Part shown: piece after piece, positions 34,182 to 42,730 of the stretch
Layout: every line of letters begins with the position of its first letter
How positions within the stretch are numbered: position 1 is the stretch's first letter
Origin: Bacillota bacterium
GTDB taxonomy: Bacteria > Bacillota > UBA4882 > UBA8346
NCBI GenBank assembly: GCA_023426245.1
Contig: JAFABB010000033.1
Span: 1 to 64,000 of the forward strand
Direction: 5' to 3'
DNA length: 64,000 nt
Translations under genes and position numbers: made by a program
Notes under the pieces: model-generated
The model's input: only the letters and a program-made list of their open reading frames with translations
What the model was told of the DNA's origin: nothing
Database searches by the model: none

Positions 34182-34679
34182 TTAAGTCTTCCATGAGGAA
34201 CGATCATCTTTGGACTGCAATTTCCGATAATGCCAATACGCTGCCGATAACCATAAATACCAAATCGGAAAGCGCAACAAATAATGAAAATGAATATCCC
34301 GCACGAGGCCAAATTCGCTATAATAAGCCCCCACGAAAACACCAATCATTGAGAAAGTTCCAATATATACCGGAATGACATACCTTTCTTTTCTCTCCGG
34401 CAAAAAGTGAATAAACAAAATAATCGCCGGCGTCCAAGCCAGTGCGTTCCAGATCGGGGCACCTAAAAACTCAAAGGGTTTGAGGTATTGATATTGATAT
34501 AATTGAACCGCAGAAAAGATTAAAACCAAAACGACATCAACAGTTGGACCCCATAGCAGGCTAAACCAGAAAAGTTGCTTGATTCTTTTTCGAGGAACCA
34601 AGACTACCATCATCAAAAACATCAAAACAGCAAAAATGATGTATCCCCATTGAATGGGTTGAATCGGATTTTTGGGCAT
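34182..34679 (-). CDS. Small integral membrane protein, spore-former type
   Basis: A 165-aa protein with about five membrane segments and short loops (a VPRKRIKQL basic loop after the first helix, LPERKERY near the middle). It resembles uncharacterised membrane proteins that occur in several paralogues in spore-forming Bacillota; I cannot assign a function. It precedes the amidase on the same strand, separated by about 100 bases. Confidence 0.7.
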   Translation of the reverse strand: MPKNPIQPIQWGYIIFAVLMFLMMVVLVPRKRIKQLFWFSLLWGPTVDVVLVLIFSAVQLYQYQYLKPFEFLGAPIWNALAWTPAIILFIHFLPERKERYVIPVYIGTFSMIGVFVGAYYSEFGLVRDIHFHYLLRFPIWYLWLSAAYWHYRKLQSKDDRSSWKT

Positions 34680-34777
34680 AACTTATTTTTTGACTAAACC
34701 AGTCCGTCTATGCAACTACTCAGTAAATTTCTTATCGGAGAAAGAAATTGTTAACGGTAAGAAATCACGTTCATTAA

Positions 34778-36664
34778 TCAATTTTTATTTGTTGTTTTGG
34801 TTACCGGACGCATATTGCCGGCGTAACTTTCGAGTCCTTTAACAATTGCCCCGGAGCAAGCCGAGCGGAAATCTTCGGTTTTCAGATAAGCTTCTTCCTC
34901 AGGCACAATCATATAAGCCGACTCTGTGAGGATGGAAGGCATCTGAGGAGAACGGGTCAATGCCAGATTGTCATAATATAAACCGTCATCCCACAGATTG
35001 TAATCGCTGGCGCCGACAAATCTCTTAGAATATGCCGAATGAACTTCACTTGCCAGTTGCAGACTCATCGGAGTAAAATAATATACCCCAAAGCCATGTT
35101 TAAGAAAGGGATTTCCTCCATAAGGCAATGCATTATTATGAATGCTGATCAGTATATCCGCTTTGTTCTTCCAGGCGATCTTCGGCCTGTCGGCCAGTGG
35201 AACATCCTCGTTGCCGGTACGGATCATGATAACCTGTGCTCCTTTTGCCAAGAGTTGTTGTTGTAAATTTTGAGCCAGGGCCAGGTTGGCATCTTTCTCC
35301 ATATATCCGGTAGTACCGATGGCTCCAGTGTCAGGCAATCCATGTCCGGCATCTACGGCAATCGTAAGTCCTTCCAAGGAAGAACGCGCACTCACCGGTA
35401 AAATTGGAGGCGTTCTTAATTCGAGTAGAAAATCATTTCCTTCAAAGCGGGGATCATAACCCCACCAGCTTTTAGCATTCGTAAAAATCCGTATTCTGTA
35501 GGTTTCCTCATCATCCTGAAACCAGCTGATATTGTTGACAACACCGCAAACGGGATTAGAAATTAAATCGGTATTAGAGTATGCTCCATAAAACGATACA
35601 TCAATATATTTTCCCTCTGTATCGGGCTCAATTTTATAAGGAATCTTGCGGCCAAGGGGCAGCCGGATTTTCGTGGAACGTTCATTGGAACTAACCGCCA
35701 TATTTCCAATCACGACTTGAGCAGGCATTGTTCCTTTCGGAAGCAGCTTCACCTGGCTTGCAGTGACCCATACGGTTTTGGTTTTGGTCAATTTGACCCG
35801 GTATTCATCACCTTTTTTTCCGGAAAATTGCAGCAGGGTGCCTGGCGGCGGGAACATCAAATATCCACCTTTATCACTTGGCGTGATGGCCGGACCCGTT
35901 CGTAAGACTGCATCAGGGGAAGTAGTCTCGGCCATCATCGGAATACGGGTGGGAAATATCGAAACCGTACCGGTGGATTCTTTGGACACCTTTTGATGAT
36001 GATCTTCGAGCGTGATCGTAAATTTCGATTTTTTTAATCTGTCATTCTCTCCAATCATATAAACTCCTCTATAAAAACCGCTTGAAGGAGCGGATTCAAG
36101 CATGGGAAATTGGTGGCGAACCCCTTTCACTTTAAAATATGCCTTTTTACCCGGCGTTCCCTGGCAAACCACCTCAACATTATCATCCGGCAGCAATTCT
36201 TGATCCTGAGAGGGGCTTACATCGGTGATGGTTAATTTACCGGATGATTCCAGTTTGGAGGCTGGAGCGCCTACTTGAACGTTTCGGATGAGATGATAAG
36301 TTACATCTCCGATTTGAAGATCGGCTTTGATTTGAAACGGGCCAGGCGACAACTGGATCATGGCGATAAAACCGCCGCTGGTGTAAACCGGTACCTGATT
36401 CCCATTGATCCATAGTTTACCCCCTACCGGTACCGAACCATATACAAAAGTCGATGATATCGCTGGAATCCTCACGTTTTCCGCCGGTTCAATGATTTTT
36501 ATCGGGTTATTCATTCCGGATGGCGCAGAATTATCACTGGTAGCACTGGCCGGTTGAGACTGAAGGGGATCGGGAATACCCGCTGCATAGGTTTTGTTGC
36601 AATATATTAAAGAAAACAGTGCCATCACCAATAATAAAGGGGTTAAATAAGCAGCCTTTTTCAT
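34778..36664 (-). CDS. N-acetylmuramoyl-L-alanine amidase with AMIN and SH3-like domains
   Basis: A 628-aa secreted peptidoglycan hydrolase. Signal peptide at about residues 1-28 (ending TYAAG), beta-rich modules, an SH3-like region (VLRTGPAITPSDKGGYLMF), an AMIN-like region (RKIPYKIEPDTEGKYIDVSF) and a C-terminal amidase_3 domain from about residue 430. Zinc and catalytic residues are in VDAGHG, EKDANLALAQNL, SIHNNA and ILTESAYM. The enzyme cleaves the amide bond between the glycan and the stem peptide. The long multi-domain form suggests attachment to the wall or spore coat. The start ATG 36664 has GGAG upstream. Confidence 0.93.
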   Translation of the reverse strand: MKKAAYLTPLLLVMALFSLIYCNKTYAAGIPDPLQSQPASATSDNSAPSGMNNPIKIIEPAENVRIPAISSTFVYGSVPVGGKLWINGNQVPVYTSGGFIAMIQLSPGPFQIKADLQIGDVTYHLIRNVQVGAPASKLESSGKLTITDVSPSQDQELLPDDNVEVVCQGTPGKKAYFKVKGVRHQFPMLESAPSSGFYRGVYMIGENDRLKKSKFTITLEDHHQKVSKESTGTVSIFPTRIPMMAETTSPDAVLRTGPAITPSDKGGYLMFPPPGTLLQFSGKKGDEYRVKLTKTKTVWVTASQVKLLPKGTMPAQVVIGNMAVSSNERSTKIRLPLGRKIPYKIEPDTEGKYIDVSFYGAYSNTDLISNPVCGVVNNISWFQDDEETYRIRIFTNAKSWWGYDPRFEGNDFLLELRTPPILPVSARSSLEGLTIAVDAGHGLPDTGAIGTTGYMEKDANLALAQNLQQQLLAKGAQVIMIRTGNEDVPLADRPKIAWKNKADILISIHNNALPYGGNPFLKHGFGVYYFTPMSLQLASEVHSAYSKRFVGASDYNLWDDGLYYDNLALTRSPQMPSILTESAYMIVPEEEAYLKTEDFRSACSGAIVKGLESYAGNMRPVTKTTNKN

Positions 36665-36793
36665 AATTTACTCCTCTGCGTTTGTTTGAAAAATATAATT
36701 TGAAGTATTTCTTTTTAAAACGGGCCACATCCTTTAAAGTTTCAATGGAAATGAATAAGCTTTTTGCCATTGCCAAAACCGTTAGGAAAATCA

Positions 36794-36840
36794 AAAAAAA
36801 TCCAATTCTCCCCTGAAGGAAAACTGGATTTTTTTTGATT
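36794..36840 (-). terminator. Terminator downstream of hisG
   Basis: AAAAAATCCA pairs with TGGATTTTTT with a loop of about 20 bases; the minus-strand side ends in a T run. Confidence 0.7.
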
Positions 36841-36859
36841 ATGTAATTATTCTTGTTTT

Positions 36860-37708
36860 TTAGATCCGGCAGGTCCGAATCTCGGTGATGATAATCGCCT
36901 TTGCACCCAGAGCCGCTAATTGATCGATAATTGTATTCATATCGGCCTTTTTGACCATTGCTTTAACTGCCACCCAGTTGTCGTTACTAAGGGGCGAGAT
37001 GGTGGGAGATTCAATACCTGGCGTTATATTACAAGCCGCCGCCAAAGCATCTTTGGGAATATCATATTCTGCAAGTACGTATTCCCGGGCGACAATGATT
37101 CCTTTTAAACGTTGCAGGAAAAGCTCAACGTCTTTGTTGGAGGTTGTATCCTCGGAATGAGCGATTAAGATCGCTTCGGATTTTAGTAAAGGTTTGCCGA
37201 TCTTCATCAATCCGGCTTCTTCCAGAGTCTTTCCAGATTGAACCACATCGGCAATGGCATCCGCTACACCCAGTTTGATTGAGATCTCTACCGCTCCATC
37301 AAGCTTTACGATCTGAGCTTGAATCCCGCGTTCTTTCAGATCATGTTCCACCAAACGGGGATAGGATGTGGCAATCCGTTTGGTGGAAAAGTCACCGGGA
37401 GTAAGGTTGCTTCCTTTTGGAACAGCATAAAAGAATGAGGAATGACCGAAATTAAGGGGTAATAATTCTGTTACTTTGGCTTCACTGTCCAGGACCAAAT
37501 CACGTCCTGTAATGCCCAAGTCCAGAAAACCATTACCAATGTATATTGCAATATCGCGAGGACGCAGGAAATAAAAATCAACCTCATTGGCAAGATCTTG
37601 AATGATGAGTTCACTGGAATTCCGTCTGCATTTATACCCGGCTTCAGTAACCAAACGCATTGCATCTTCCGATAAAGTACCCTTATTGGGTAAGGCTATC
37701 TTAATCAT
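36860..37708 (-). CDS. hisG: ATP phosphoribosyltransferase, long form
   Basis: A 282-aa enzyme for the first step of histidine synthesis (ATP plus PRPP). The catalytic part has DLGITGRDLVLDS and GVADAIADVVQSGKTL. The extra C-terminal domain (about residues 205-282, VKAMVKKADMNTIIDQL) is the regulatory part of the long form, which does not need HisZ. It follows hisE on the same strand. No other his genes are in the window. Confidence 0.96.
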   Translation of the reverse strand: MIKIALPNKGTLSEDAMRLVTEAGYKCRRNSSELIIQDLANEVDFYFLRPRDIAIYIGNGFLDLGITGRDLVLDSEAKVTELLPLNFGHSSFFYAVPKGSNLTPGDFSTKRIATSYPRLVEHDLKERGIQAQIVKLDGAVEISIKLGVADAIADVVQSGKTLEEAGLMKIGKPLLKSEAILIAHSEDTTSNKDVELFLQRLKGIIVAREYVLAEYDIPKDALAAACNITPGIESPTISPLSNDNWVAVKAMVKKADMNTIIDQLAALGAKAIIITEIRTCRI

Positions 37709-37731
37709 GGAAAACTCTCCTTACTTGAGTA

Positions 37732-37995
37732 TTAAAGATATTTATTGACATCATCCAGGGTCAAATCACAAGCCAGCATCATGACCTGGATATGATAAAG
37801 AAGTTGCGATATCTCTTCTGCAGTTTTCTCTTTTCCTTCATATTCAGCAGCCATCCAAACTTCAGCCGCTTCTTCAACAATTTTTTTGCCAATGGCATGT
37901 TTCCCCTTATTGAATTCCTTAACCGTTCCTGAGGCCGGATCTTGGCTCTTTACTTTGGTTGCTAATTCTGAAAATAGGGTTTCAAACTGCTTCAT
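37732..37995 (-). CDS. hisE: Phosphoribosyl-ATP pyrophosphatase
   Basis: An 87-aa all-alpha NTP pyrophosphohydrolase for the second step of histidine synthesis. The motif KKIVEEAAEVWMAA with the following acidic helix (EEISQLLYHIQVMM) binds magnesium. It is a free-standing HisE, not fused to HisI. TGGAG directly before two consecutive ATG codons favours 37995; an upstream ATG at 38007 contains the ribosome-binding site itself. It ends 23 bases before hisG. Confidence 0.93.
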   Translation of the reverse strand: MKQFETLFSELATKVKSQDPASGTVKEFNKGKHAIGKKIVEEAAEVWMAAEYEGKEKTAEEISQLLYHIQVMMLACDLTLDDVNKYL

Positions 37996-38092
37996 CATAA
38001 TCTCCATTCAATTGATTCGAGTGTCATTGAAATAAAATCCTGAATTATTATAACATAAAAATTGGCAAGTTTAATAAAGCTCTTATCGAAAG

Positions 38093-39649
38093 TTAGACAA
38101 GTTTTAACGTCCAATCTTCTACATTCCAGACATCCGATACCCAATCGTTATAAAACTCAGGTTCATGACTGACGATAACGATAGTACCCCTAAATTCCCG
38201 CAATGCTTTTTTAAGTTCAGCCTTGGCATCCACATCAAGATGGTTGGTGGGCTCGTCAAGAATCAGCCAGTTGACTTCCCGTAACATCAGTTTGCATAGC
38301 CTTACTTTGGCATTTTCACCGCCGCTCAGCATCATCATCTGTGTAGCAATATGTTCCTTCGTTAGGCCGCAACTTGCCAAGGCGCCCCGCACTCCCGCGT
38401 TACCAAGTCCCGGAAATTGATTCCATACTTCCTCTAGTGCGGTGTTGGTATTATTTTTGACGGATTCTTGTTCAAAATAACCGGGGATCACCAATTCATC
38501 CAATTTTACAGAACCGGACAATGGAGGTTGGATGCCCAGAAGGGTTTTTAGCAAAGTTGACTTGCCAAGACCGTTGACTCCGCGAATCGCCACTTTTTTG
38601 CCGCGTTCCAAGACTAAATCGAGGGGTTGGGTCAATGGTTCATCATAACCAATCACCAGATTCTCTGCCCGTAAAATGAATTTGCTGGGAGTCTTCGCTT
38701 CTTGGAATTTAAAAGTCGGTTTTATTTTGACGCGATCTTTTTCAATGATGTCCATTTTATCAAGTTTTTTTTGACGGCTTTTCGCTAAATTGGCTGTAGC
38801 GGCCCGGGCTTTATTACGGGCTACAAAATCTTCAAGTTTTTCAATCTCTTTTTGTTGCTTGTCAAAGGCTTTCTGGGTTTGTTCTTTTTTTAGAAGATAT
38901 AATTGTTGAAAATCATCATAATTACCCGTATAGCGGGTTAGTTTGGCATTTTCCACATGATAAATTACGTTTACGACGTTATTCAGAAATGGAATATCAT
39001 GCGATACAAGAATAAAAGCATTTTCATAGTTTTGTAAATAATTTTTTAACCATTCAATATGATTAACATCAAGAAAATTTGTGGGCTCATCCATAATCAA
39101 AATCATCGGGTTTTGCAGAAGCAGTTTGGTAAGCAATACTTTCGCCCTTTGTCCGCCGCTTAAGTCACTGACATCCCGGTCGAGGCCGATTTCTCCCAGG
39201 CCCAATCCATTGGCAACTTCTTCGATTTTAGCATCAATTGTATAAAAACCGTTATGCTCCAGTGAACTTTGGATCTCTCCGACTTCTTCCATCATCGACG
39301 TTATTTCGTTTTCTGAGGCGTTGCTCATTTTGTCATAGATTTGCAACATTTCCTGTTCAAGATCGAACATCGGTCGAAAGGCTTCACGTAAAACTTCCCG
39401 GATGCTTTTCCCCTTAGTTAATGCGGTGTGCTGGTCTAAATAGCCGGTGGTAATCCGGTTGCACCATTCGATTTTACCATCATCGGGAGAAATCTTTCCA
39501 GTGATAATATTTAAAAAAGTAGTTTTACCTTCCCCGTTAGCCCCCACTAGGCCGACGTGTTCTCCTTTCAACAATCGGAAAGATGCATTTTCCAATATTT
39601 TGCGATCCCCAAAACCGTGACTGACATTTTCAACAGTTAATATGCTCAT
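38093..39649 (-). CDS. ABC-F type ATPase (YkpA/YbiT-like)
   Basis: A 518-aa soluble protein with two nucleotide-binding domains and no membrane part. Walker A motifs are GANGEGKT (about 36-43) and GVNGLGKS (about 357-364); the signatures are LSGGQRAK and LSGGENAK. Between them is the charged P-site tRNA interaction motif (about residues 240-310, rich in Lys/Glu/Gln). ABC-F proteins act on the ribosome as translation factors or antibiotic-resistance factors. The length and signatures fit the housekeeping YkpA/YbiT branch. It is divergent from murJ. Confidence 0.92.
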   Translation of the reverse strand: MSILTVENVSHGFGDRKILENASFRLLKGEHVGLVGANGEGKTTFLNIITGKISPDDGKIEWCNRITTGYLDQHTALTKGKSIREVLREAFRPMFDLEQEMLQIYDKMSNASENEITSMMEEVGEIQSSLEHNGFYTIDAKIEEVANGLGLGEIGLDRDVSDLSGGQRAKVLLTKLLLQNPMILIMDEPTNFLDVNHIEWLKNYLQNYENAFILVSHDIPFLNNVVNVIYHVENAKLTRYTGNYDDFQQLYLLKKEQTQKAFDKQQKEIEKLEDFVARNKARAATANLAKSRQKKLDKMDIIEKDRVKIKPTFKFQEAKTPSKFILRAENLVIGYDEPLTQPLDLVLERGKKVAIRGVNGLGKSTLLKTLLGIQPPLSGSVKLDELVIPGYFEQESVKNNTNTALEEVWNQFPGLGNAGVRGALASCGLTKEHIATQMMMLSGGENAKVRLCKLMLREVNWLILDEPTNHLDVDAKAELKKALREFRGTIVIVSHEPEFYNDWVSDVWNVEDWTLKLV

Positions 39650-39824
39650 TTTACCTCGTTTTTTGTAAGTGAGATCAATAATTGATTAAAATATCCGAAT
39701 CTTCCTTGCATTATTTTAACTGAATTGCTTCCTAAAAGCAAAGCCAAAGTCGAAGTTTGTTATAACTTTTTTATTAAAATCCCAAGTTATCTTGATTTTG
39801 TCATGGGGATTCAATCATAAAATC

Positions 39825-39853
39825 TTGCCAAATCTGGCTGTTTTCGATATAAT
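39825..39853 (+). promoter_or_regulatory. murJ promoter
   Basis: TTGCCA (39825-39830) and TATAAT (39848-39853) with a 17-bp spacer. The implied leader to ATG 40096 is about 235 bases. Confidence 0.7.
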
Positions 39854-39926
39854 GGGTTTAATTTATAAAGAAACGGTTAATATTCAATAGAAGTTAATTT
39901 ATTAAACCTAGGCTTCTTAAATGCAC

Positions 39927-39965
39927 GGGACTTATGGCCTAATTCGGTTCATGGGTCTCTTTTTT
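39927..39965 (+). terminator. Possible leader attenuator of murJ
   Basis: GGGACTTATGG (39927-39937) pairs with TCATGGGTCTC (39949-39959), allowing G-U pairs, and is followed by six T. It lies about 70 bases after the predicted start of transcription and 130 before murJ. Nothing else would need a terminator here, so conditional termination is possible. The upstream 65 bases match no riboswitch I know. Confidence 0.5.
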
Positions 39966-40095
39966 CAAAATGCCAAAATACGTCTAAGGGTAATCGGCAA
40001 CAAACCGGAGTACACTATGCAGGTAAATATTTAGAAAATCGATTCCCGCAAATGAACATTTGATTACTTCTATGGGTTCATCAAGGAGGAACATT

Positions 40096-41679
40096 ATGGA
40101 TGAAAAAGTAACGAGACAGGCAGCCAAAGCGGCTGGAATGATCTCGGTTATGTTTTTAATCAGCCGAATCTTGGGATTTGTACGGGAAAGCCTATCCGGA
40201 AGCCTCTTTACCCGTTTTGAAACCGATTCTTTTTTTGCCGCTTTTATTATTCCGGATGTGATGTATTATTTATTGGTTGGCGGCGCGCTTTCGGCGGCCT
40301 TTATTCCAATGTTCACCGAATATTTATCTAAGGGCAAGGAAGAAGAAGGCTGGAAGATGGCCAGCACTTTTATAAATTTAGTTTTTTTAATTCTTACCGG
40401 GTTAACCATTTTAGGGGTATTTTTTACTCGGTGGATTATTCCGTTGGAAGCCCCGCACTTTCCTCCAGATAAGATTCATTTACTGATTAGCTTAACCAAA
40501 ATTATGTTTCCGGCAGTTTGTTTTACGGCTCTCGCCGGATTAGTCGGAGGAGTTTTAAATTCTTACCGTTATTTTTTAGGGCCGGCCTTGGGTCCCAACA
40601 TTTATAATATAGGAATTATCGCTGGTGCAGCCTTGTTAGGGTCTCATTTTGGTATCAAGGGAATGGCTATTGGGGTCCTCATCGGAGCCATCGGAAATTT
40701 TTTAACCCAGTTGATGTTTTTGCCCAAATGCGGCGGCCAATATTATCGCTTCGGCTATATCGATCTCAAAAATACTGGATTTCGCAGGATGTTGCTCTTG
40801 TGGATCCCGGCTTTAATAGGTCTTTCAGCCGATCAGGTGAATATTTGGGCGACAACCGCCATGGCATCTGGTCTTCCCGAAGGAGGTATCACGGCTATCC
40901 GTTTTGCCAACCGATTGGTTCAATTGCCAATCGGGATTTTCGCCGCCGGAATTTCAATGGCATTCTTCCCCTTGCTATCCAGTTTGGTGGCAGAGAAGAA
41001 AATCGAACATTACAAAGATACTTTATCCTTGGCGTTGCGAACTATCTTTTTTGTCATGGTTCCGGCTGGAATTGGTTTGATTGTTTTGCGTTACCCAATT
41101 GTTAAATTGCTATTTGAGCGCCAGAAATTTACACCGCATGATACGGCGCTTACTTCCTATGCGCTGCTTTTCTATTGTTTAACGATTTTTGCCCATGCCG
41201 CGATTTTGATGCTTCCCAGAGCGTTTTATGCTCTACAAGATACCAAGACTCCGGTTGTTGTCAGCTTTATTTCCGTATCTTCCAGCATCTTTTTTAATTG
41301 GCTGTTTCTGAAGTATACAACCTTGGGAGTGGGCGGTTTTGCTTTATCCTTTTCGATTATGGGTCTGGTGAATATGTTATTATTGATGATGGTTTTACGG
41401 CGAAAAATTGGTGGCATGAGGGGTCATAGCATAGTAAAATCTTTTTCTAAAGCATTGTTGGCGTCCCTGGTGATGGGGATCGGGATTTATTTCTTTATTC
41501 GGTTGAGTAGTCCTTTGACACGTGGTTTCAGCGGTCATCTGGAAGCGGCTATTCAAATCCTTGGCGGGATGACAATCGGCATATTAATATATTTGGGATG
41601 CGCTTGGCTTTTGAAGATGGAAGAATTGAATATGTTTTTAATGCAAATTCGTAAAAAATTTCATTTAAAGGCGGCCTAA
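40096..41679 (+). CDS. murJ: Lipid II flippase MurJ
   Basis: A 527-aa MOP-superfamily flippase with about 14 membrane helices, moving lipid II across the membrane for peptidoglycan synthesis. The N-terminus shows SRILGFVRESLSG with the conserved Arg, followed by DSFFAAFIIPD and ALSAAFIPMFTEY; PRAFYALQDTKTPVV is the second conserved region. AAGGAGG precedes ATG 40096; an in-frame ATG at 40060 lacks a ribosome-binding site. Confidence 0.95.
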   Translation: MDEKVTRQAAKAAGMISVMFLISRILGFVRESLSGSLFTRFETDSFFAAFIIPDVMYYLLVGGALSAAFIPMFTEYLSKGKEEEGWKMASTFINLVFLILTGLTILGVFFTRWIIPLEAPHFPPDKIHLLISLTKIMFPAVCFTALAGLVGGVLNSYRYFLGPALGPNIYNIGIIAGAALLGSHFGIKGMAIGVLIGAIGNFLTQLMFLPKCGGQYYRFGYIDLKNTGFRRMLLLWIPALIGLSADQVNIWATTAMASGLPEGGITAIRFANRLVQLPIGIFAAGISMAFFPLLSSLVAEKKIEHYKDTLSLALRTIFFVMVPAGIGLIVLRYPIVKLLFERQKFTPHDTALTSYALLFYCLTIFAHAAILMLPRAFYALQDTKTPVVVSFISVSSSIFFNWLFLKYTTLGVGGFALSFSIMGLVNMLLLMMVLRRKIGGMRGHSIVKSFSKALLASLVMGIGIYFFIRLSSPLTRGFSGHLEAAIQILGGMTIGILIYLGCAWLLKMEELNMFLMQIRKKFHLKAA

Positions 41680-41708
41680 AAATTCGACTTCTTTCGAAGA
41701 TGAATGAA

Positions 41709-41777
41709 AAGCAGTCTTCTCGGACTCGGATATGATTTTGTCTGTTTGCATAACAAAACCGAGTGGCTGTTTTTTTA
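41709..41777 (+). terminator. Terminator after murJ
   Basis: AGCAGTCTTCTCGG (41710-41723) and CCGAGTGGCTGTTT (41759-41772) can form an imperfect stem followed by a T run. Confidence 0.6.
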
Positions 41778-41905
41778 TTTACCCCGATTGACCGAAATCG
41801 GTTTTGATATGAATTTCGGCCTTGTTCTCATAAAAAAATGCAGTATTTGAAGTATGATAATTCAAATGAAGACAGGTAGCCGTGACCTCTGTAAAAAATT
41901 GGACT

Positions 41906-41934
41906 TTGACGGGGTGCTTTTCCTTTGCTATAAT
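41906..41934 (+). promoter_or_regulatory. Promoter of the sleB-like gene
   Basis: TTGACG (41906-41911) and TATAAT (41929-41934), 17-bp spacer. This is a vegetative-type promoter. The gap 41680-42074 otherwise holds only the murJ terminator. Confidence 0.65.
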
Positions 41935-42074
41935 GGCTTTCATGATTCGATACGGTTGTTTTTTACGGCAATTCCCGGTTGTTTGAATTTGTTAGCTTAG
42001 AACGAATTCACCGAAAACATTTACAATTATATAAAGATAATTCAAGAATATTTTTGGAAGGAGGATGGATTTTA

Positions 42075-42659
42075 GTGTTAAAGAGAGTTTTAATGATAGG
42101 AACTACAATATTGATGCTATCTTTAGAAGTTCTCCCGGTTAATGCAGCGTTTTTGCATAGCATTCAAAGCGGGGATACTCTATATAAAATTGCCGTAAAT
42201 AATGGAACTTCAGTTCGGGAATTAAAACAGAATAATGGTCTGACAGGAGACCGTATTTATCCGGGAAGCCAGTTGGTCATCCCTGCGAACCCCAATCCTA
42301 TTAAAAAAGGGGATATCGATTTATTAGCACGGCTAGTTACTGCCGAGGCCGGTGCCGAACCTTTTAAAGGCAAGGTTGCAGTAGCTTCGGTGATTTTAAA
42401 TCGTTCGGAGGATAAAAATTTTCCGAAGACGATTGCGGGAAATATTTTCCAACCACACCAGTTTGAATCTGTGTCGAATGGTTTGATTTGGGAAAAACCA
42501 ACCGACGACTCCTACCAAGCAGCTGAGGTTGCTTTAAAAGGATGGGATCCGACCTATGGCGCGAAGTATTTCTTTAATCCGGCTAAATTAAAAGGTCCAT
42601 CATGGATGTGGAGCCGGAAGATTGTTGAAAGAATTGGCAATCATGTTTTTGGAGTATAA
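42075..42659 (+). CDS. SleB-like cell-wall hydrolase with LysM domain
   Basis: A 194-aa secreted protein: signal sequence (about residues 1-25), one LysM peptidoglycan-binding domain (HSIQSGDTLYKIAVNNGTSV), and a Hydrolase_2 domain (from about residue 84, LLARLVTAEAGAEPFKGKVA) as in the germination enzymes SleB and CwlJ. The Glu in TAEAGAEP is the likely catalytic acid. The start is GTG 42075, nine bases after GGAGGA; an upstream in-frame start would put about 30 extra residues before the signal peptide. The promoter looks vegetative rather than sigma-G-like, so a germination role is likely but not certain. Confidence 0.88.
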   Translation: MLKRVLMIGTTILMLSLEVLPVNAAFLHSIQSGDTLYKIAVNNGTSVRELKQNNGLTGDRIYPGSQLVIPANPNPIKKGDIDLLARLVTAEAGAEPFKGKVAVASVILNRSEDKNFPKTIAGNIFQPHQFESVSNGLIWEKPTDDSYQAAEVALKGWDPTYGAKYFFNPAKLKGPSWMWSRKIVERIGNHVFGV

Positions 42660-42673
42660 AGTTTTCTTGAGAA

Positions 42674-42717
42674 AAAGGCCGAGCTAGATTATAAATCTAG
42701 GCCGACCTTTTTCTCCT
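42674..42717. terminator. Bidirectional terminator between sleB-like gene and hydrogenase
   Basis: AAAAAGGCCGAGCTAGAT and ATCTAGGCCGACCTTTTT form an imperfect stem with A and T runs on the outer sides. Confidence 0.7.
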
Positions 42718-42730
42718 ATATAATAAGAGC

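Larger units (their letters stand above)
39650..40095. other. Divergent intergenic region abcF / murJ
   Basis: It holds the murJ promoter and the leader hairpin below. The abcF side shows no clear promoter that I can support. Confidence 0.5.

Noticed and set aside
37996..38007. ATG 38007 as the hisE start
   Set aside because: The Shine-Dalgarno GGAG lies inside the first codons of that start, so 37995 or 37998 fits better.
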